A program made the translations under genes and the position numbers. The notes beneath the pieces are model-generated. The model was not told where the DNA came from, ran no database searches, and worked only from the letters and a program-made list of their open reading frames with translations. Below are positions 16,764-25,308 of a DNA stretch of 64,000 bases, in pieces; within the stretch, counting starts at the first letter, position 1, and every line of letters begins with the position of its first letter. Origin of the DNA: Corynebacterium halotolerans YIM 70093 = DSM 44683 (lineage in GTDB: Bacteria > Actinomycetota > Actinomycetes > Mycobacteriales > Mycobacteriaceae); NCBI RefSeq assembly GCF_000341345.1, contig NC_020302.1, positions 3,018,075 to 3,082,074 on the forward strand, given 5' to 3'.

Positions 16764-17576
16764 ATGCCCGAAGGTCACGTCATCCACCGTCTCGCCGCCG
16801 AACTCAACAGCGATTTCACCGGACAGGATCTGACCGTGACCTCCCCGCAGGGCCGGTTCGCCGCGGAAGCGGCCCTCCTGGACGGTCACCGCATCGCGCA
16901 CGCCGAGGCCGTCGGCAAGCATCTGTTCGTCGACTTCGACATCGACCACCCTGAGCACATCGTCTACATCCACCTGGGCCTGATCGGCTCGCTGCGCTTC
17001 GAACCGAGCGAAGACGTGTGGGGGCAGATCCGCCTGCGCATCGACAACGGGGCCACGGCCGCGAACCTGCGGGGGCCGCAATGGTGCCGCCTGGTCACCG
17101 ACGCCGAGCGGGACGCGGTCGTCGCCAAGGCGGGCGAGGATCCCATCCGCGCCGACGCCGACCCGGAGCAGCTCCGGCCGAGGATCGCGCGCAGCCGCCG
17201 CAGCATCGGCTCCCTGCTCATGGACCAGAAGCTCTACGCCGGGGTGGGAAACATCTACCGCGCGGAGACCCTCTTCCGCCTCGGCATCTCGCCCTTCCGG
17301 CCCGGGAATCAGCTGACCGACGCCGAGTTCGACTCGATCTGGGCGGATCTGGTCGGCCTGATGGCCATCGGCGTGGAGCGCGGTCGCATCGACACCGTCC
17401 GCGACGAGCACACCCCGGAGGCCATGGGCCGCGCACCTCGCAAGGACGACCACGGCGGCGAGGTCTACGTCTACCGCCGCGCCGGGCAGCCCTGTTATCT
17501 CTGCGGCACCCCGATCACCGAGCAGGTGATGGAGGGCCGCAACCTCTTCTGGTGCCCGACCTGTCAGGCGGATTGA
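16764..17576 (+). CDS. nei: Fpg/Nei-family DNA glycosylase (Nei2-like)
   Basis: 270 aa. The catalytic N-terminus is MPEGHVIHRLA (Pro2/Glu3), followed by the conserved GKHLFVDFD strand, the H2TH region DQKLYAGVGNIYRAETLF, and a C-terminal zinc finger CYLC-x16-CPTC. It removes oxidised bases and cleaves abasic sites. The PEG-H start and overall pattern fit the actinobacterial Nei2/endonuclease VIII group better than Fpg (which starts PELPEVE). Followed 16 bp later by nnr. Confidence 0.92.
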   Translation: MPEGHVIHRLAAELNSDFTGQDLTVTSPQGRFAAEAALLDGHRIAHAEAVGKHLFVDFDIDHPEHIVYIHLGLIGSLRFEPSEDVWGQIRLRIDNGATAANLRGPQWCRLVTDAERDAVVAKAGEDPIRADADPEQLRPRIARSRRSIGSLLMDQKLYAGVGNIYRAETLFRLGISPFRPGNQLTDAEFDSIWADLVGLMAIGVERGRIDTVRDEHTPEAMGRAPRKDDHGGEVYVYRRAGQPCYLCGTPITEQVMEGRNLFWCPTCQAD

Positions 17577-17592
17577 CGTTAGCCTGGGGCGC

Positions 17593-19326
17593 ATGAGCTA
17601 TGCGTACCCCGTCGCCGATATCCGAGCCGCCGAGCAGGTGCTTCTCGACGCCCAGTCGGAGCCCGACGAGCTCATGCGGCAGGCCGCCCATGCGGTGGCG
17701 TTGGCCGCGAAAGCCATGTGCGCCGCCGAGCCCGATCTGATCCAGCAGCTGCAGGCCACCGACGACCGCATCCTGTTGCTCGTGGGCGCCGGCGGCAATG
17801 GTGGTGACGCCCTCTACGCCGGCGCGGAACTCGCCGCCGGGGGCAGGGGAGTGGACGCCGTGCTGCTGGGCCGCGACGGCCGCGTGCACGAGCGCGCGCT
17901 GACGGCCTTCAAGGAGGCCGACGGGGAGGTGCTCGAGGGACTGCCTATGGATGTGCGGCCCTACCGCTTGATCATCGACGGGATACTCGGTCTCGGCGGC
18001 GCTGGAGGACTCGGGGAGAAGACGGCCACCTGGCTGGAACTTGTCACGATGTTCTGGATCCCGGTCCTGGCCGTCGACGTGCCCTCGGGCATCAACGCGG
18101 ACACCGGCGCCCTCCCGCCGGAGGTCACCACCGATCTACCGAACCTGGCCCTGGGGGTAGACCCGGCTGCCGGACGGGATGAGCGGCGCAAGCGCGTCCT
18201 GCGCCAGCACATACGGGCCGAGGTCACGGTGACCTTCGGCGCGCTGCGCCCGGCGCACGCGGTCGCCGCCGACTGCGGCGAGGTACTGCTCACCGACATC
18301 GGTATCGACGGCGACGAGCTGTCCCGTCGGCTGATATCCGCCTCGGTCCGGCAGGGCGGCGACCCCGGCACCCTGGTCAGCCGAGCGGTACCGGCCGCCT
18401 CAGGCATTGAATGGCCCGAACCACTGCGGCCGATCAATCCTTTCCCGAACAGCGAGTCAATGGAACCCGGCGCGGACGAGGACAAGTACTCCGGTGGGGT
18501 GGTCGGCATCTGCGCCGGTTCGGGCCAGTATCCGGGTGCCGCCGTGCTGACGACGATGGGTGCGGTGCGCGCGACCAGTTCAATGGTCCGTTATATCGGA
18601 CCGCAGGGCCTGGAGGTCGTGCGTGCCCTACCGGAGGTCGTCATCTCCGACTCAATCGGCGAGACCGGGCGCGTGCAGGCGTGGGTGGTCGGTCCCGGCC
18701 GTGGTACGGATGACGACGCTGTAGAGGAGCTGGCGGAGCTGTTGGCCCGTCCCGAGCCACTGCTCATCGACGCCGACGGACTCACCCTGCTCAGCGAGAG
18801 TGCGCAGCTGCGCACTCAACTGCGGGAGCGGGAGGGGACGACGTTGCTCACCCCGCACGCCGGGGAGTTCCGGCGCCTCGCCGAACCACTCGACCTCGAT
18901 ATCCCGGACCCCGATGAAGACCGTCTCGGCGCCGTCCGCGCGCTGTCGGAAGATCTGCGCTGCGGCGTACTGCTGAAGGGCCGACACACGGTGATCGCCC
19001 GGGGACCGGGCAAGGACCTCACGGTCGTCGACGCCGGCTCCTCGTGGGCAGCTACACCCGGCTCAGGGGATGTGCTGTCCGGTATCGCCGGCGCCTGGCT
19101 GGCCCGCGGGGCGGCGAAAGCGCAACGTTTCGACGCCGCCCATCCAAAGATCCAGCACACCGGCAGCTTCCACCCCGCACTCTATTCGACCGGTGAGGCG
19201 GTGCAGGTGCACTCCGCTGCCGCATGGCTGGCGGCCCAGACTCCCGATGGGCCAGCGCCGACGACTGCATCGCGGATCGCGGAGGCGGTTCCGCAGGCGA
19301 CGGCAAGGATGACGAACCGGAGGTAG
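17593..19326 (+). CDS. nnr: Bifunctional NAD(P)H-hydrate epimerase / ADP-dependent dehydratase
   Basis: 577 aa. The N-terminal half is a YjeF_N epimerase domain (LLLVGAGGNGGDALYAG near residue 58, and a VPSGINADTG motif). The C-terminal half is a ribokinase-like NAD(P)HX dehydratase with LLTPHAGEFRRL and the catalytic loop TPGSGDVLSGIAGAWLARG. It repairs hydrated NADH/NADPH. The coding region contains a copy of the dispersed 20-bp palindrome at 18798-18817, read as SESAQLRTQL. Confidence 0.93.
   Translation: MSYAYPVADIRAAEQVLLDAQSEPDELMRQAAHAVALAAKAMCAAEPDLIQQLQATDDRILLLVGAGGNGGDALYAGAELAAGGRGVDAVLLGRDGRVHERALTAFKEADGEVLEGLPMDVRPYRLIIDGILGLGGAGGLGEKTATWLELVTMFWIPVLAVDVPSGINADTGALPPEVTTDLPNLALGVDPAAGRDERRKRVLRQHIRAEVTVTFGALRPAHAVAADCGEVLLTDIGIDGDELSRRLISASVRQGGDPGTLVSRAVPAASGIEWPEPLRPINPFPNSESMEPGADEDKYSGGVVGICAGSGQYPGAAVLTTMGAVRATSSMVRYIGPQGLEVVRALPEVVISDSIGETGRVQAWVVGPGRGTDDDAVEELAELLARPEPLLIDADGLTLLSESAQLRTQLREREGTTLLTPHAGEFRRLAEPLDLDIPDPDEDRLGAVRALSEDLRCGVLLKGRHTVIARGPGKDLTVVDAGSSWAATPGSGDVLSGIAGAWLARGAAKAQRFDAAHPKIQHTGSFHPALYSTGEAVQVHSAAAWLAAQTPDGPAPTTASRIAEAVPQATARMTNRR
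18798..18817. repeat. Dispersed palindrome, copy 1 (inside nnr)
   Basis: Perfect 20-bp palindrome GAGTGCGCAGCTGCGCACTC. The same core occurs at 34347-34382, 57426-57445 and 58967-58984, plus a half-site near 19340. This copy is the only one inside a coding region. Confidence 0.9.
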
Positions 19327-19358
19327 GGAGAGCACAACTGCGCACTCCCCACCTCCGG
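19317..19358. terminator. Bidirectional terminator between nnr and the MHS transporter gene
   Basis: A 14-bp inverted repeat (arms start CCGGAGGT and end ACCTCCGG, one mismatch) around a 14-nt loop. It spans the nnr stop codon and lies about 20 bp from the convergent transporter stop. The loop holds a half-copy (CTGCGCACTC) of the dispersed palindrome. Confidence 0.65.
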
Positions 19359-19379
19359 GACGGCGTCACAGATGCTTGG

Positions 19380-20723
19380 TCACTCGTGCAGGTTCTTGCC
19401 CTGGATGCCCTTGGGCACCAGGAGCACGGCGGCCAGGGAGATGGCCGAGATGACGGCGATGTAGACGCCGATGCTCAGTGAGTTGCCGGTGTTGTCCAGC
19501 AGCAGCTCGGCGATCATGGGGGCGAAGGCGCCGCCGATGATGGAACCGATCGCGTAGCCGATGGAGACACCGGACAGCCGGACGCTGGCGGGGAACATCT
19601 CCGCGTAGAGGGCCGGCTGCGGGCCGTAGGTCACGCCCAGGAGCGCGCCGAGGACCACGACGGCGATGCCGAACAGGAGCGGGTTCGCGGTGTCGATCAG
19701 CAGCCAGGTCGGAATGGCCCACAGAATCATCGCGAGGTAGCCGAAGGCGAAGGTGCGCCTGCGCCCCAGGCGGTCGGACACGGCGCCGAAGTACAGGGTG
19801 GCGACAATCCAGGCGATGGCGGTCACGGAGGTCAGCCCGAGCACGACCGGTCGGCCCATGCCGAGAACGTTCGTGCCGTAGGAGACGAAGAACGCGATGG
19901 CGAGGTAACCGGCGGCGTTGACGCCGGCGAAGATGAGGGCGGCGAGCAGGACGGTCTTCGAGTGGCCGCGGAACAGTTCGGACAGCGGGGCCGAGGACTT
20001 CTGCTTGAGTTCCTCCATCTCGGAGAAGACGGGGGACTCCTCGACCAGGCGGCGGATGAAGAAGCCGATGAAGATCAGCACCAGGCTGGAGACGAAGGGG
20101 ACGCGCCAGCCCCAGGCCTCGAACTGCTCCGGGGTGAGCACGGTGGTCACGACGAGCATGAACAACGTGGCCAGCAGCATGCCGGCCGGGACACCCACCT
20201 GCGGGAAGGCGCCGAAGTACCCGCGCCGGTTGGTGGGGGCGTGCTCGACGGCGATCAGCGCCGCGCCGCCCCACTCGCCGCCGGCGGAGATTCCCTGCAG
20301 GATGCGCAGGAGGACGAGGAGGAGCGGCGCGGCGATACCGATGGCCGCGTAGTTCGGCAGCAGGCCGATGGCGACGGTCGCGCCACCCATGCCGATCAGG
20401 GTGAGGACGAGGACGGGCTTGCGGCCCAGCCGGTCGCCGAGGTGGCCGGCGAGGACGGCACCGAGCGGGCGGAAGAGGAAGCTGATGCCGAGCGACGCCC
20501 AGGCGATGACCTGCGCGAGTGCGGGGCTGTCGTTGCTGACCGGGTTGAAGTACTGGGTGGCGAAGATCAGTCCCGCGGCCTGGGCGTAGATGAAGAAGTC
20601 GAACCATTCGATGGTGGTGCCGACCATGGCGCCGGACAGCACCTTGCGGTGCTCCTTCGTCAGCGGGGCCGGGGTGGGGGCGGTTGTTACACGGTGGCCA
20701 GAGGCAAGGGTGTCATTGGTCAT
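19380..20723 (-). CDS. MFS transporter, MHS family; candidate phenylacetate permease
   Basis: 447 aa from ATG 20723 (frame extends to 20774 without a ribosome-binding site). Twelve hydrophobic segments with metabolite:H+ symporter hallmarks: GTTIEWFDFFIYAQAAGLIF at the first helix, the loop-2 block HLGDRLGRKPVL, and LLRILQGISAGGEWGGAAL. MHS members import organic and aromatic acids by proton symport. It lies downstream of paaK on the same strand (171-bp gap), so phenylacetate import is the best guess; the ribosome-binding site is weak. Confidence 0.85.
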   Translation of the reverse strand: MTNDTLASGHRVTTAPTPAPLTKEHRKVLSGAMVGTTIEWFDFFIYAQAAGLIFATQYFNPVSNDSPALAQVIAWASLGISFLFRPLGAVLAGHLGDRLGRKPVLVLTLIGMGGATVAIGLLPNYAAIGIAAPLLLVLLRILQGISAGGEWGGAALIAVEHAPTNRRGYFGAFPQVGVPAGMLLATLFMLVVTTVLTPEQFEAWGWRVPFVSSLVLIFIGFFIRRLVEESPVFSEMEELKQKSSAPLSELFRGHSKTVLLAALIFAGVNAAGYLAIAFFVSYGTNVLGMGRPVVLGLTSVTAIAWIVATLYFGAVSDRLGRRRTFAFGYLAMILWAIPTWLLIDTANPLLFGIAVVVLGALLGVTYGPQPALYAEMFPASVRLSGVSIGYAIGSIIGGAFAPMIAELLLDNTGNSLSIGVYIAVISAISLAAVLLVPKGIQGKNLHE

Positions 20724-20894
20724 CGGTGTGAACTTTCTGTGCGGCGCACCCGGAAAAAGCGCGCAGGCAGGCAAAGTGAGGGGCCGGGACGGTGGAGGGG
20801 ACCGTCCCGGGGGTCGACGAACCGGGCAACCGGCTCAGCGGTCGCCCTGGCGGCGTCGGGGTGACTGTGGGGTGCGGCGTGAACCGGCGGGTGA

Positions 20895-22208
20895 TCAGGC
20901 CTGCGGGCGGTTGTCGAGGAGGCGCTTGGCCTTGCCCTCACCGCAGTCGACCTGCTCGCGGATGTCGACGTCGACGGAGACACCGATCCGGTCCTTGATC
21001 AGCTTGCGCAGCTGCAGGCGGGAGGCGTCGATCTCGTCGGCGGTGCGGCCGGGGGCGTGCTCGACGACCAGGGTGAGGTGGTCCATCCGGCCCTTCTTGC
21101 TGAGCACGCACTGGTAACGGGGACGGAGGTTCTTGTCCTCGACGATGATCTCCTCGAACTGGCTCGGGAAACAGTTGACGCCGCGGAGGATGATCATGTC
21201 GTCGTTGCGGGCGCCGATCTTCTCGAGGCGACGCATGGAGAATGCGGTTCCCGGCAGGATGCGCGTCAGGTCGTGGGTGCGGTAGCGGATGACCGGGAAG
21301 GCCTCCTTGGTCAGGGAGCTGATCACCAGCTCGCCGTACTCGCCGTCCGGCAGCGGCTCACCGGTCACCGGGTCGACGATCTCGGGATAGAAGTGGTCCT
21401 CCCAGATCGTCAGTCCGTCCTTCGTCTCGACGCTCTCCTGGGCGACGCCCGGCCCCATGACCTCGGAGAGACCGTAGATGTCGGTGGCGTCGATGCCCAG
21501 CCCGTCCTCCAGGTCCCGGCGCATGCCCTCGGTCCAGGGCTCGGCCCCGAAAACGCCCACGCGCAGCGAGGTGTCGCGGGGATCCCGGCCCTCGGCGCGC
21601 AGGCGGTCGAGGATGGTGAGCATGTAGGAGGGGGTGCCCATGATGGCGTCGGGCTGGAAGTCCTGCATGATCTGCAGCTGGCGCTCGGTCTGGCCACCGG
21701 AGGTGGGGATGACCGTCGCACCCAGCTTCTCGACGCCGTAGTGGGCGCCGAGGCCGCCGGTGAACAGGCCGTAGCCGAAGGTCACCTGCACTTTGTCCCC
21801 GGCGCGCACCCCGCCGGCCCGCAGCGAGCGGGCCACCAGGTCCGACCAGTTCTCGATGTCACGGCGGGTGTAGCCGACCACGGTGGGGCGTCCGGTCGTT
21901 CCGGACGAGGCGTGGATGCGCACGATCTGGTGCTTGGGCACCGCGAACATGCCGAAGGGGTACTCCTCGCGCAGGGTCTCCTTGTCGGTGAAGGGGAACT
22001 TCGCCAGATCCGACAGCTCGCGGAAGTCATCCGGGTGCACCCCCTTCTCGTCGAAGGCCTTCCGGTAGTGCGGCACGTTGAAGTAGGCGTGACGCAGGGT
22101 GTTCTTGGCGCGTTCGGTCTGCAATGCCGTGATCTCGTCACGGGAGGCGTACTCAATTCCCGTCTGCGGGCCATTGTGGGTGGAGGTGATTTCGGTGACA
22201 GAAGTCAT
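20895..22208 (-). CDS. paaK: Phenylacetate-CoA ligase PaaK
   Basis: 437 aa from ATG 22208 with AAAGGA upstream. ANL-family adenylating enzyme: P-loop-like IHASSGTTGRPTVVGYT, the AMP-binding block YGLSEVMGPGVAQE, and a C-terminal domain with RGVNCFPSQFEE and QVDCGEGKAKRLLDNR. It converts phenylacetate, ATP and CoA to phenylacetyl-CoA, the entry step of the paa pathway. It is transcribed away from paaR behind its own palindromic operator (22363-22380). Confidence 0.95.
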   Translation of the reverse strand: MTSVTEITSTHNGPQTGIEYASRDEITALQTERAKNTLRHAYFNVPHYRKAFDEKGVHPDDFRELSDLAKFPFTDKETLREEYPFGMFAVPKHQIVRIHASSGTTGRPTVVGYTRRDIENWSDLVARSLRAGGVRAGDKVQVTFGYGLFTGGLGAHYGVEKLGATVIPTSGGQTERQLQIMQDFQPDAIMGTPSYMLTILDRLRAEGRDPRDTSLRVGVFGAEPWTEGMRRDLEDGLGIDATDIYGLSEVMGPGVAQESVETKDGLTIWEDHFYPEIVDPVTGEPLPDGEYGELVISSLTKEAFPVIRYRTHDLTRILPGTAFSMRRLEKIGARNDDMIILRGVNCFPSQFEEIIVEDKNLRPRYQCVLSKKGRMDHLTLVVEHAPGRTADEIDASRLQLRKLIKDRIGVSVDVDIREQVDCGEGKAKRLLDNRPQA

Positions 22209-22362
22209 CGGGCATTCCTTTCTGGCTGATCCTGGCATTCAGCGCCGGTGCCTCTTATCGCCGGGGCCGTGGGTCCCGGGGCTCCGTGCTGCTGTCGCTC
22301 GGTCCGGTCACGTGTCGAGGCAAGGTGTCTGAGGATCGTGTGAAGCTTCCCCTGGTTGAAAT

Positions 22363-22380
22363 ACCGACTGACCAGTCGGT
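22363..22380. promoter_or_regulatory. Palindromic operator upstream of paaK (variant PaaR or other TetR-type site)
   Basis: ACCGACTGACCAGTCGGT: 8-bp arms ACCGACTG/CAGTCGGT with a 2-nt spacer. It shares ACCG/CGGT ends with the PaaR boxes but has four extra central bases, so it does not fit the strict ACCGNNCGNNCGGT core. Confidence 0.6.
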
Positions 22381-22494
22381 CAGCTGATATGTGGCAGAGA
22401 TTACATCGCATTCCGGCGGATCGCCAGAGTCACAACAAAAAGAGTCGCACACAGAACACTTTTCCACCCCGCGAACTACCCCCATACGGGAAAA

Positions 22495-22533
22495 ATCCGC
22501 CCCGTCTTCCGGCCTGCGGAAGATGGGGCGGAT
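22495..22533 (-). terminator. Strong intrinsic terminator of paaR
   Basis: 17-bp stem with a single G-T pair (left arm begins ATCCGCCCC, right arm ends GGGGCGGAT) and a 5-nt loop. On the minus strand it is followed by TTTTT, 12 bp after the paaR stop. A textbook intrinsic terminator, separating paaR from paaK. Confidence 0.88.
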
Positions 22534-22544
22534 GTCCTCGCCAG

Positions 22545-23174
22545 CTATTTCGCCTCGAGCCCCCGGAAAACCAGGCTCGGGGTGATCTCGCTGAAGGCCT
22601 CCGGCGTCAGCTCGCCGTCCGGCCGGTACCACTCCACGATGGAGTTGATCATGCCGAAGACCAGGCGACCCACGAGTCCGGCGTCGAGATCGGGGCGCAC
22701 CACCCCCTCCTCCTGCGCCTCACGGACATAATCGATGAGCTTGCGGGTGACCTGACGACGGCGCTCCATGATCTCGAGCTCCACCTCGGTGTTGCCCCGC
22801 AGCCGCAGCAGCAGGGTGACGTAGCCGGGGTTCTCGCACAGCACGCGTGTCGATCCGCCGATGACCACCGCGAGCCGGTCCCGGGCCGTGCCCTCCAGTT
22901 CCTCCGCCTCCTGCACCACACCGTTGAGCGCCTCAAGGGCCCGGTCGGTGGCCTCGACGAGGATCTCCTCCTTCGAGGTGACGTGGTGGTAGATGGCGGA
23001 TTTGCTCACACCGAGCCGGGTCGCCAACGCCCCCATGGAGGTGGCCTCGTAGCCCCGGGTGTTGAATTCGTCGACGGCGATCCGGATGACGTCGCCCCGG
23101 CCGTAGCCCGGACGTCCCCGTCCGGAGTGGGTGGTCGGCGCGGCCTTCCGGCCCGTCGTTGCTGCCTGAGTCAT
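22545..23174 (-). CDS. paaR: TetR-family repressor PaaR
   Basis: 209 aa from ATG 23174 with AAGGA upstream; the longer frame to 23462 is rejected. N-terminal TetR helix-turn-helix (MGALATRLGVSKSAIYHHVT about residues 47-66), then a helical ligand-binding domain. C. glutamicum PaaR is a TetR-type repressor of paa genes relieved by phenylacetyl-CoA, and the matching boxes here lie before paaI/paaR, paaA and paaZ. It is divergent from paaI, so it probably controls itself too. Confidence 0.9.
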   Translation of the reverse strand: MTQAATTGRKAAPTTHSGRGRPGYGRGDVIRIAVDEFNTRGYEATSMGALATRLGVSKSAIYHHVTSKEEILVEATDRALEALNGVVQEAEELEGTARDRLAVVIGGSTRVLCENPGYVTLLLRLRGNTEVELEIMERRRQVTRKLIDYVREAQEEGVVRPDLDAGLVGRLVFGMINSIVEWYRPDGELTPEAFSEITPSLVFRGLEAK

Positions 23175-23280
23175 ATCTGTTCCTTCGTTTCGGGCCACCC
23201 TCGTCAGCGGGCCTGGACCAGCATCTGCCCCCAGTTTCCCATCCGAGAGGTGCGGATACCACGTACACTCACCACACATT

Positions 23281-23294
23281 ACCGCCCGAACGGT
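23281..23294. promoter_or_regulatory. PaaR box in the paaR-paaI intergenic region
   Basis: ACCGCCCGAACGGT fits ACCGNNCGNNCGGT. The outer ACTN/NAGT flanks of the full C. glutamicum motif are not kept. It lies 37 bp before the paaI start and 107 bp before the paaR start. Confidence 0.75.
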
Positions 23295-23331
23295 CGGTAA
23301 CCGTTTTCCAGACGAACCGAGGGAGCCAGCC

Positions 23332-23775
23332 ATGACCCAGACCGTGCCCCAGATCCTCGCCCCCGGAGTGGCCGAGGGTGCCGAATTCGACCACGTCCGC
23401 ACCATGTTCGCCAATGACGCCGCCTCCCGGAGCCTGGGAATGACCATCACCGCCCTCAACACGGAGGAGGTCCGTGGTCACTTCACCATCCGACCCGAGA
23501 TGTGCAACGGCCACGGCACCGCCCAGGGCGGGATCCTCTTCACCTTCGCCGACTCACTGTTCGCCGGCGCCTGCAACGCCCCGGGCCAGCCAGCCGTCGC
23601 CGCCCAGGTGAACATCCACTTCATCTCGCCGGCCCGGGAGAGCGACGTCGTCGAGGGAGTTGCCGTGACCCGGCAGGCCTGGGGACGCAACGGCATCACC
23701 GATGTGACGCTGACCAGCAACGGACGGGTGGTCGCGGAGTTCCGCGGCACCTCCCGTACCGTCCGCAGCATCTGA
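23332..23775 (+). CDS. paaI: Acyl-CoA thioesterase PaaI
   Basis: 147 aa hotdog-fold protein. Key block MCNGHGTAQGGILFTFADSL contains the substrate loop and probable catalytic Asp74. PaaI hydrolyses stalled ring-hydroxylated phenylacetyl-CoA intermediates, a safety valve that frees CoA. First plus-strand gene of the cluster, 215 bp before paaA, with its own upstream PaaR box. Confidence 0.92.
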   Translation: MTQTVPQILAPGVAEGAEFDHVRTMFANDAASRSLGMTITALNTEEVRGHFTIRPEMCNGHGTAQGGILFTFADSLFAGACNAPGQPAVAAQVNIHFISPARESDVVEGVAVTRQAWGRNGITDVTLTSNGRVVAEFRGTSRTVRSI

Positions 23776-23868
23776 CCGGCCACCCCCTGCCGCCGGGAAA
23801 CAACCTGCGGAAACAGGGGAAAACCACACCCGCCCCATCCCCACCCGTCCCGTCAGTGACCCATTCCA

Positions 23869-23898
23869 TTGACGTGGATCACATTTTCTCCATATACT
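23869..23898 (+). promoter_or_regulatory. Promoter of the paaA operon
   Basis: -35 TTGACG (23869-23874) and -10 TATACT (23893-23898) separated by 18 bp, close to the corynebacterial SigA consensus. The PaaR box begins inside the -10 element, so repressor binding would block RNA polymerase. Confidence 0.75.
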
Positions 23899-23917
23899 GA
23901 CCGAGCGATCGGTTAGT
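23896..23917. promoter_or_regulatory. PaaR box of the paaA operon
   Basis: Full 22-bp match to the C. glutamicum PaaR motif as I remember it: ACTG, then core ACCGAGCGATCGGT, then TAGT (the shared A of ACTGACC counts once). It overlaps the -10 element and ends 73 bp before the paaA start. Confidence 0.88.
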
Positions 23918-23990
23918 AAATGCCGACAGCGACTTCCTTCGCCTCACGCCCGGCCAGACCGCGGGCACCGCGACGACCCGAGGAGGACCC

Positions 23991-24974
23991 ATGACCACCG
24001 CCACAGCCACGACCCCCCTTCACTCCACCGAGGACGAGGCGGGCCAGCAGCGTTTCGACCAGTTGATCGCCGAGGACTCCCGCATCGAGCCCACCGACTG
24101 GATGCCCGCGGCCTACCGCAAGACGCTGACCCGCCAGATCTCCCAGCACGCCCACTCGGAGATCATCGGCATGCAGCCCGAGGCCAACTGGATCACCCGC
24201 GCCCCCTCGCTCAAGCGCAAGGCCATCCTGATGGCCAAGGTCCAGGACGAGGCCGGCCACGGCCTCTACCTGTACTCCGCCGCCGAGACCCTCGGCACCT
24301 CCCGCGACGAGCTGGTCGACCAGCTGCTGAGCGGCAAGGCGAAGTACTCGTCGATCTTCAACTACCCGGCGCGCACCTGGGCCGACATCGGCGCGATCGG
24401 TTGGCTCGTCGACGGCGCCGCCATCGCCAACCAGGTGCCGCTGTGCCGTGCCTCCTACGCCCCCTACGGCCGGGCGATGGTGCGTATCTGCAAGGAGGAG
24501 TCCTTCCACCAGCGCCAGGGCTGGGAGATCCTCCACGAGCTCGCCCACGGCACCGCGGAGCAGAAGCAGATGGCGCAGGAGGCGATCAACCGCTTCTACG
24601 GCCCGGCGCTGCAGATGTTCGGCCCGCCGGACGAGGACTCCCCGAACTCCCGGCAGTCGATGGCCTGGAACATCAAGCGCTTCAGCAACGATGAGCTGCG
24701 CCAGCGCTTCGTCGACATGATCGTGCCCCAGGCCGAGGCCCTCGGCCTCCACTTCGAGGACCCGGACCTGAAGTGGAACGAGGAGCGCGGCCACTACGAC
24801 TACGGCGAGCTCGACTGGGACGAGTTCAAGTCCGTCATCAAGGGCAACGGCCCCTGCAACGCCCAGCGCATGCAGCGGCGCCGTCAGGCATTCGACGAGG
24901 GCGCCTGGGTGCGCGAGGCGGCCGCCGCCTTCGCCACCAGGCACGAGTCCGCCGACACCCGGCTGACCGCCTAA
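23991..24974 (+). CDS. paaA: Phenylacetyl-CoA 1,2-epoxidase catalytic subunit PaaA
   Basis: 327 aa bacterial multicomponent di-iron oxygenase. Iron-ligand motifs are visible: [20 protein letters not shown] (ExxH) and [15 protein letters not shown] (ExxH), with partner glutamates upstream of each. It forms the epoxidase core with PaaC and epoxidises the ring of phenylacetyl-CoA using electrons from PaaE. It heads paaABCDE, 46 bp before paaB, behind a PaaR-controlled promoter. Confidence 0.96.
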   Translation: MTTATATTPLHSTEDEAGQQRFDQLIAEDSRIEPTDWMPAAYRKTLTRQISQHAHSEIIGMQPEANWITRAPSLKRKAILMAKVQDEAGHGLYLYSAAETLGTSRDELVDQLLSGKAKYSSIFNYPARTWADIGAIGWLVDGAAIANQVPLCRASYAPYGRAMVRICKEESFHQRQGWEILHELAHGTAEQKQMAQEAINRFYGPALQMFGPPDEDSPNSRQSMAWNIKRFSNDELRQRFVDMIVPQAEALGLHFEDPDLKWNEERGHYDYGELDWDEFKSVIKGNGPCNAQRMQRRRQAFDEGAWVREAAAAFATRHESADTRLTA

Positions 24975-25020
24975 AGCCGCCCGACCCAGCCCGAAGCACC
25001 GGAAACCAAGGAGAAACGCC

Positions 25021-25308
25021 ATGTCCAACCAGTCCTGGCCCATGTGGGAGGTCTTCGTCCGCTCCTCCCGCGGCCTGTCCCACGTCCACGCCGGTTCACT
25101 GCACGCCGCCGACGCCACCATGGCCCTGCGCCACGCCCGCGACCTCTACACGCGCCGCAACGAGGGCACCTCCGTGTGGGTCGTCCCCTCCGAGACCGTG
25201 GTCTCCTCCGACCCGGACTCCAAGGGCGGGTTCTTCGAGTCCCCGCAGGGCAAGAGCTACCGCCACGCCACCTACTACGCCAAGACCGAGGGGGTGCCTC
25301 ACCTGTGA
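25021..25308 (+). CDS. paaB: Phenylacetyl-CoA epoxidase subunit PaaB
   Basis: 95 aa, the usual PaaB length. Typical start WPMWEVFVRSSRGLSHVHAG, the block DATMALRHARDLYTRRNEG and an end with SYRHATYYAKTEGVPHL. A small structural subunit of the epoxidase complex needed for activity. Its stop codon overlaps the GTG start of paaC. Confidence 0.95.
   Translation: MSNQSWPMWEVFVRSSRGLSHVHAGSLHAADATMALRHARDLYTRRNEGTSVWVVPSETVVSSDPDSKGGFFESPQGKSYRHATYYAKTEGVPHL

Noticed and set aside
18798..18817. Terminator inside nnr
   Set aside because: The palindrome is within an uninterrupted, well-conserved coding region and has no T-tract, so it is reported as a dispersed repeat instead.
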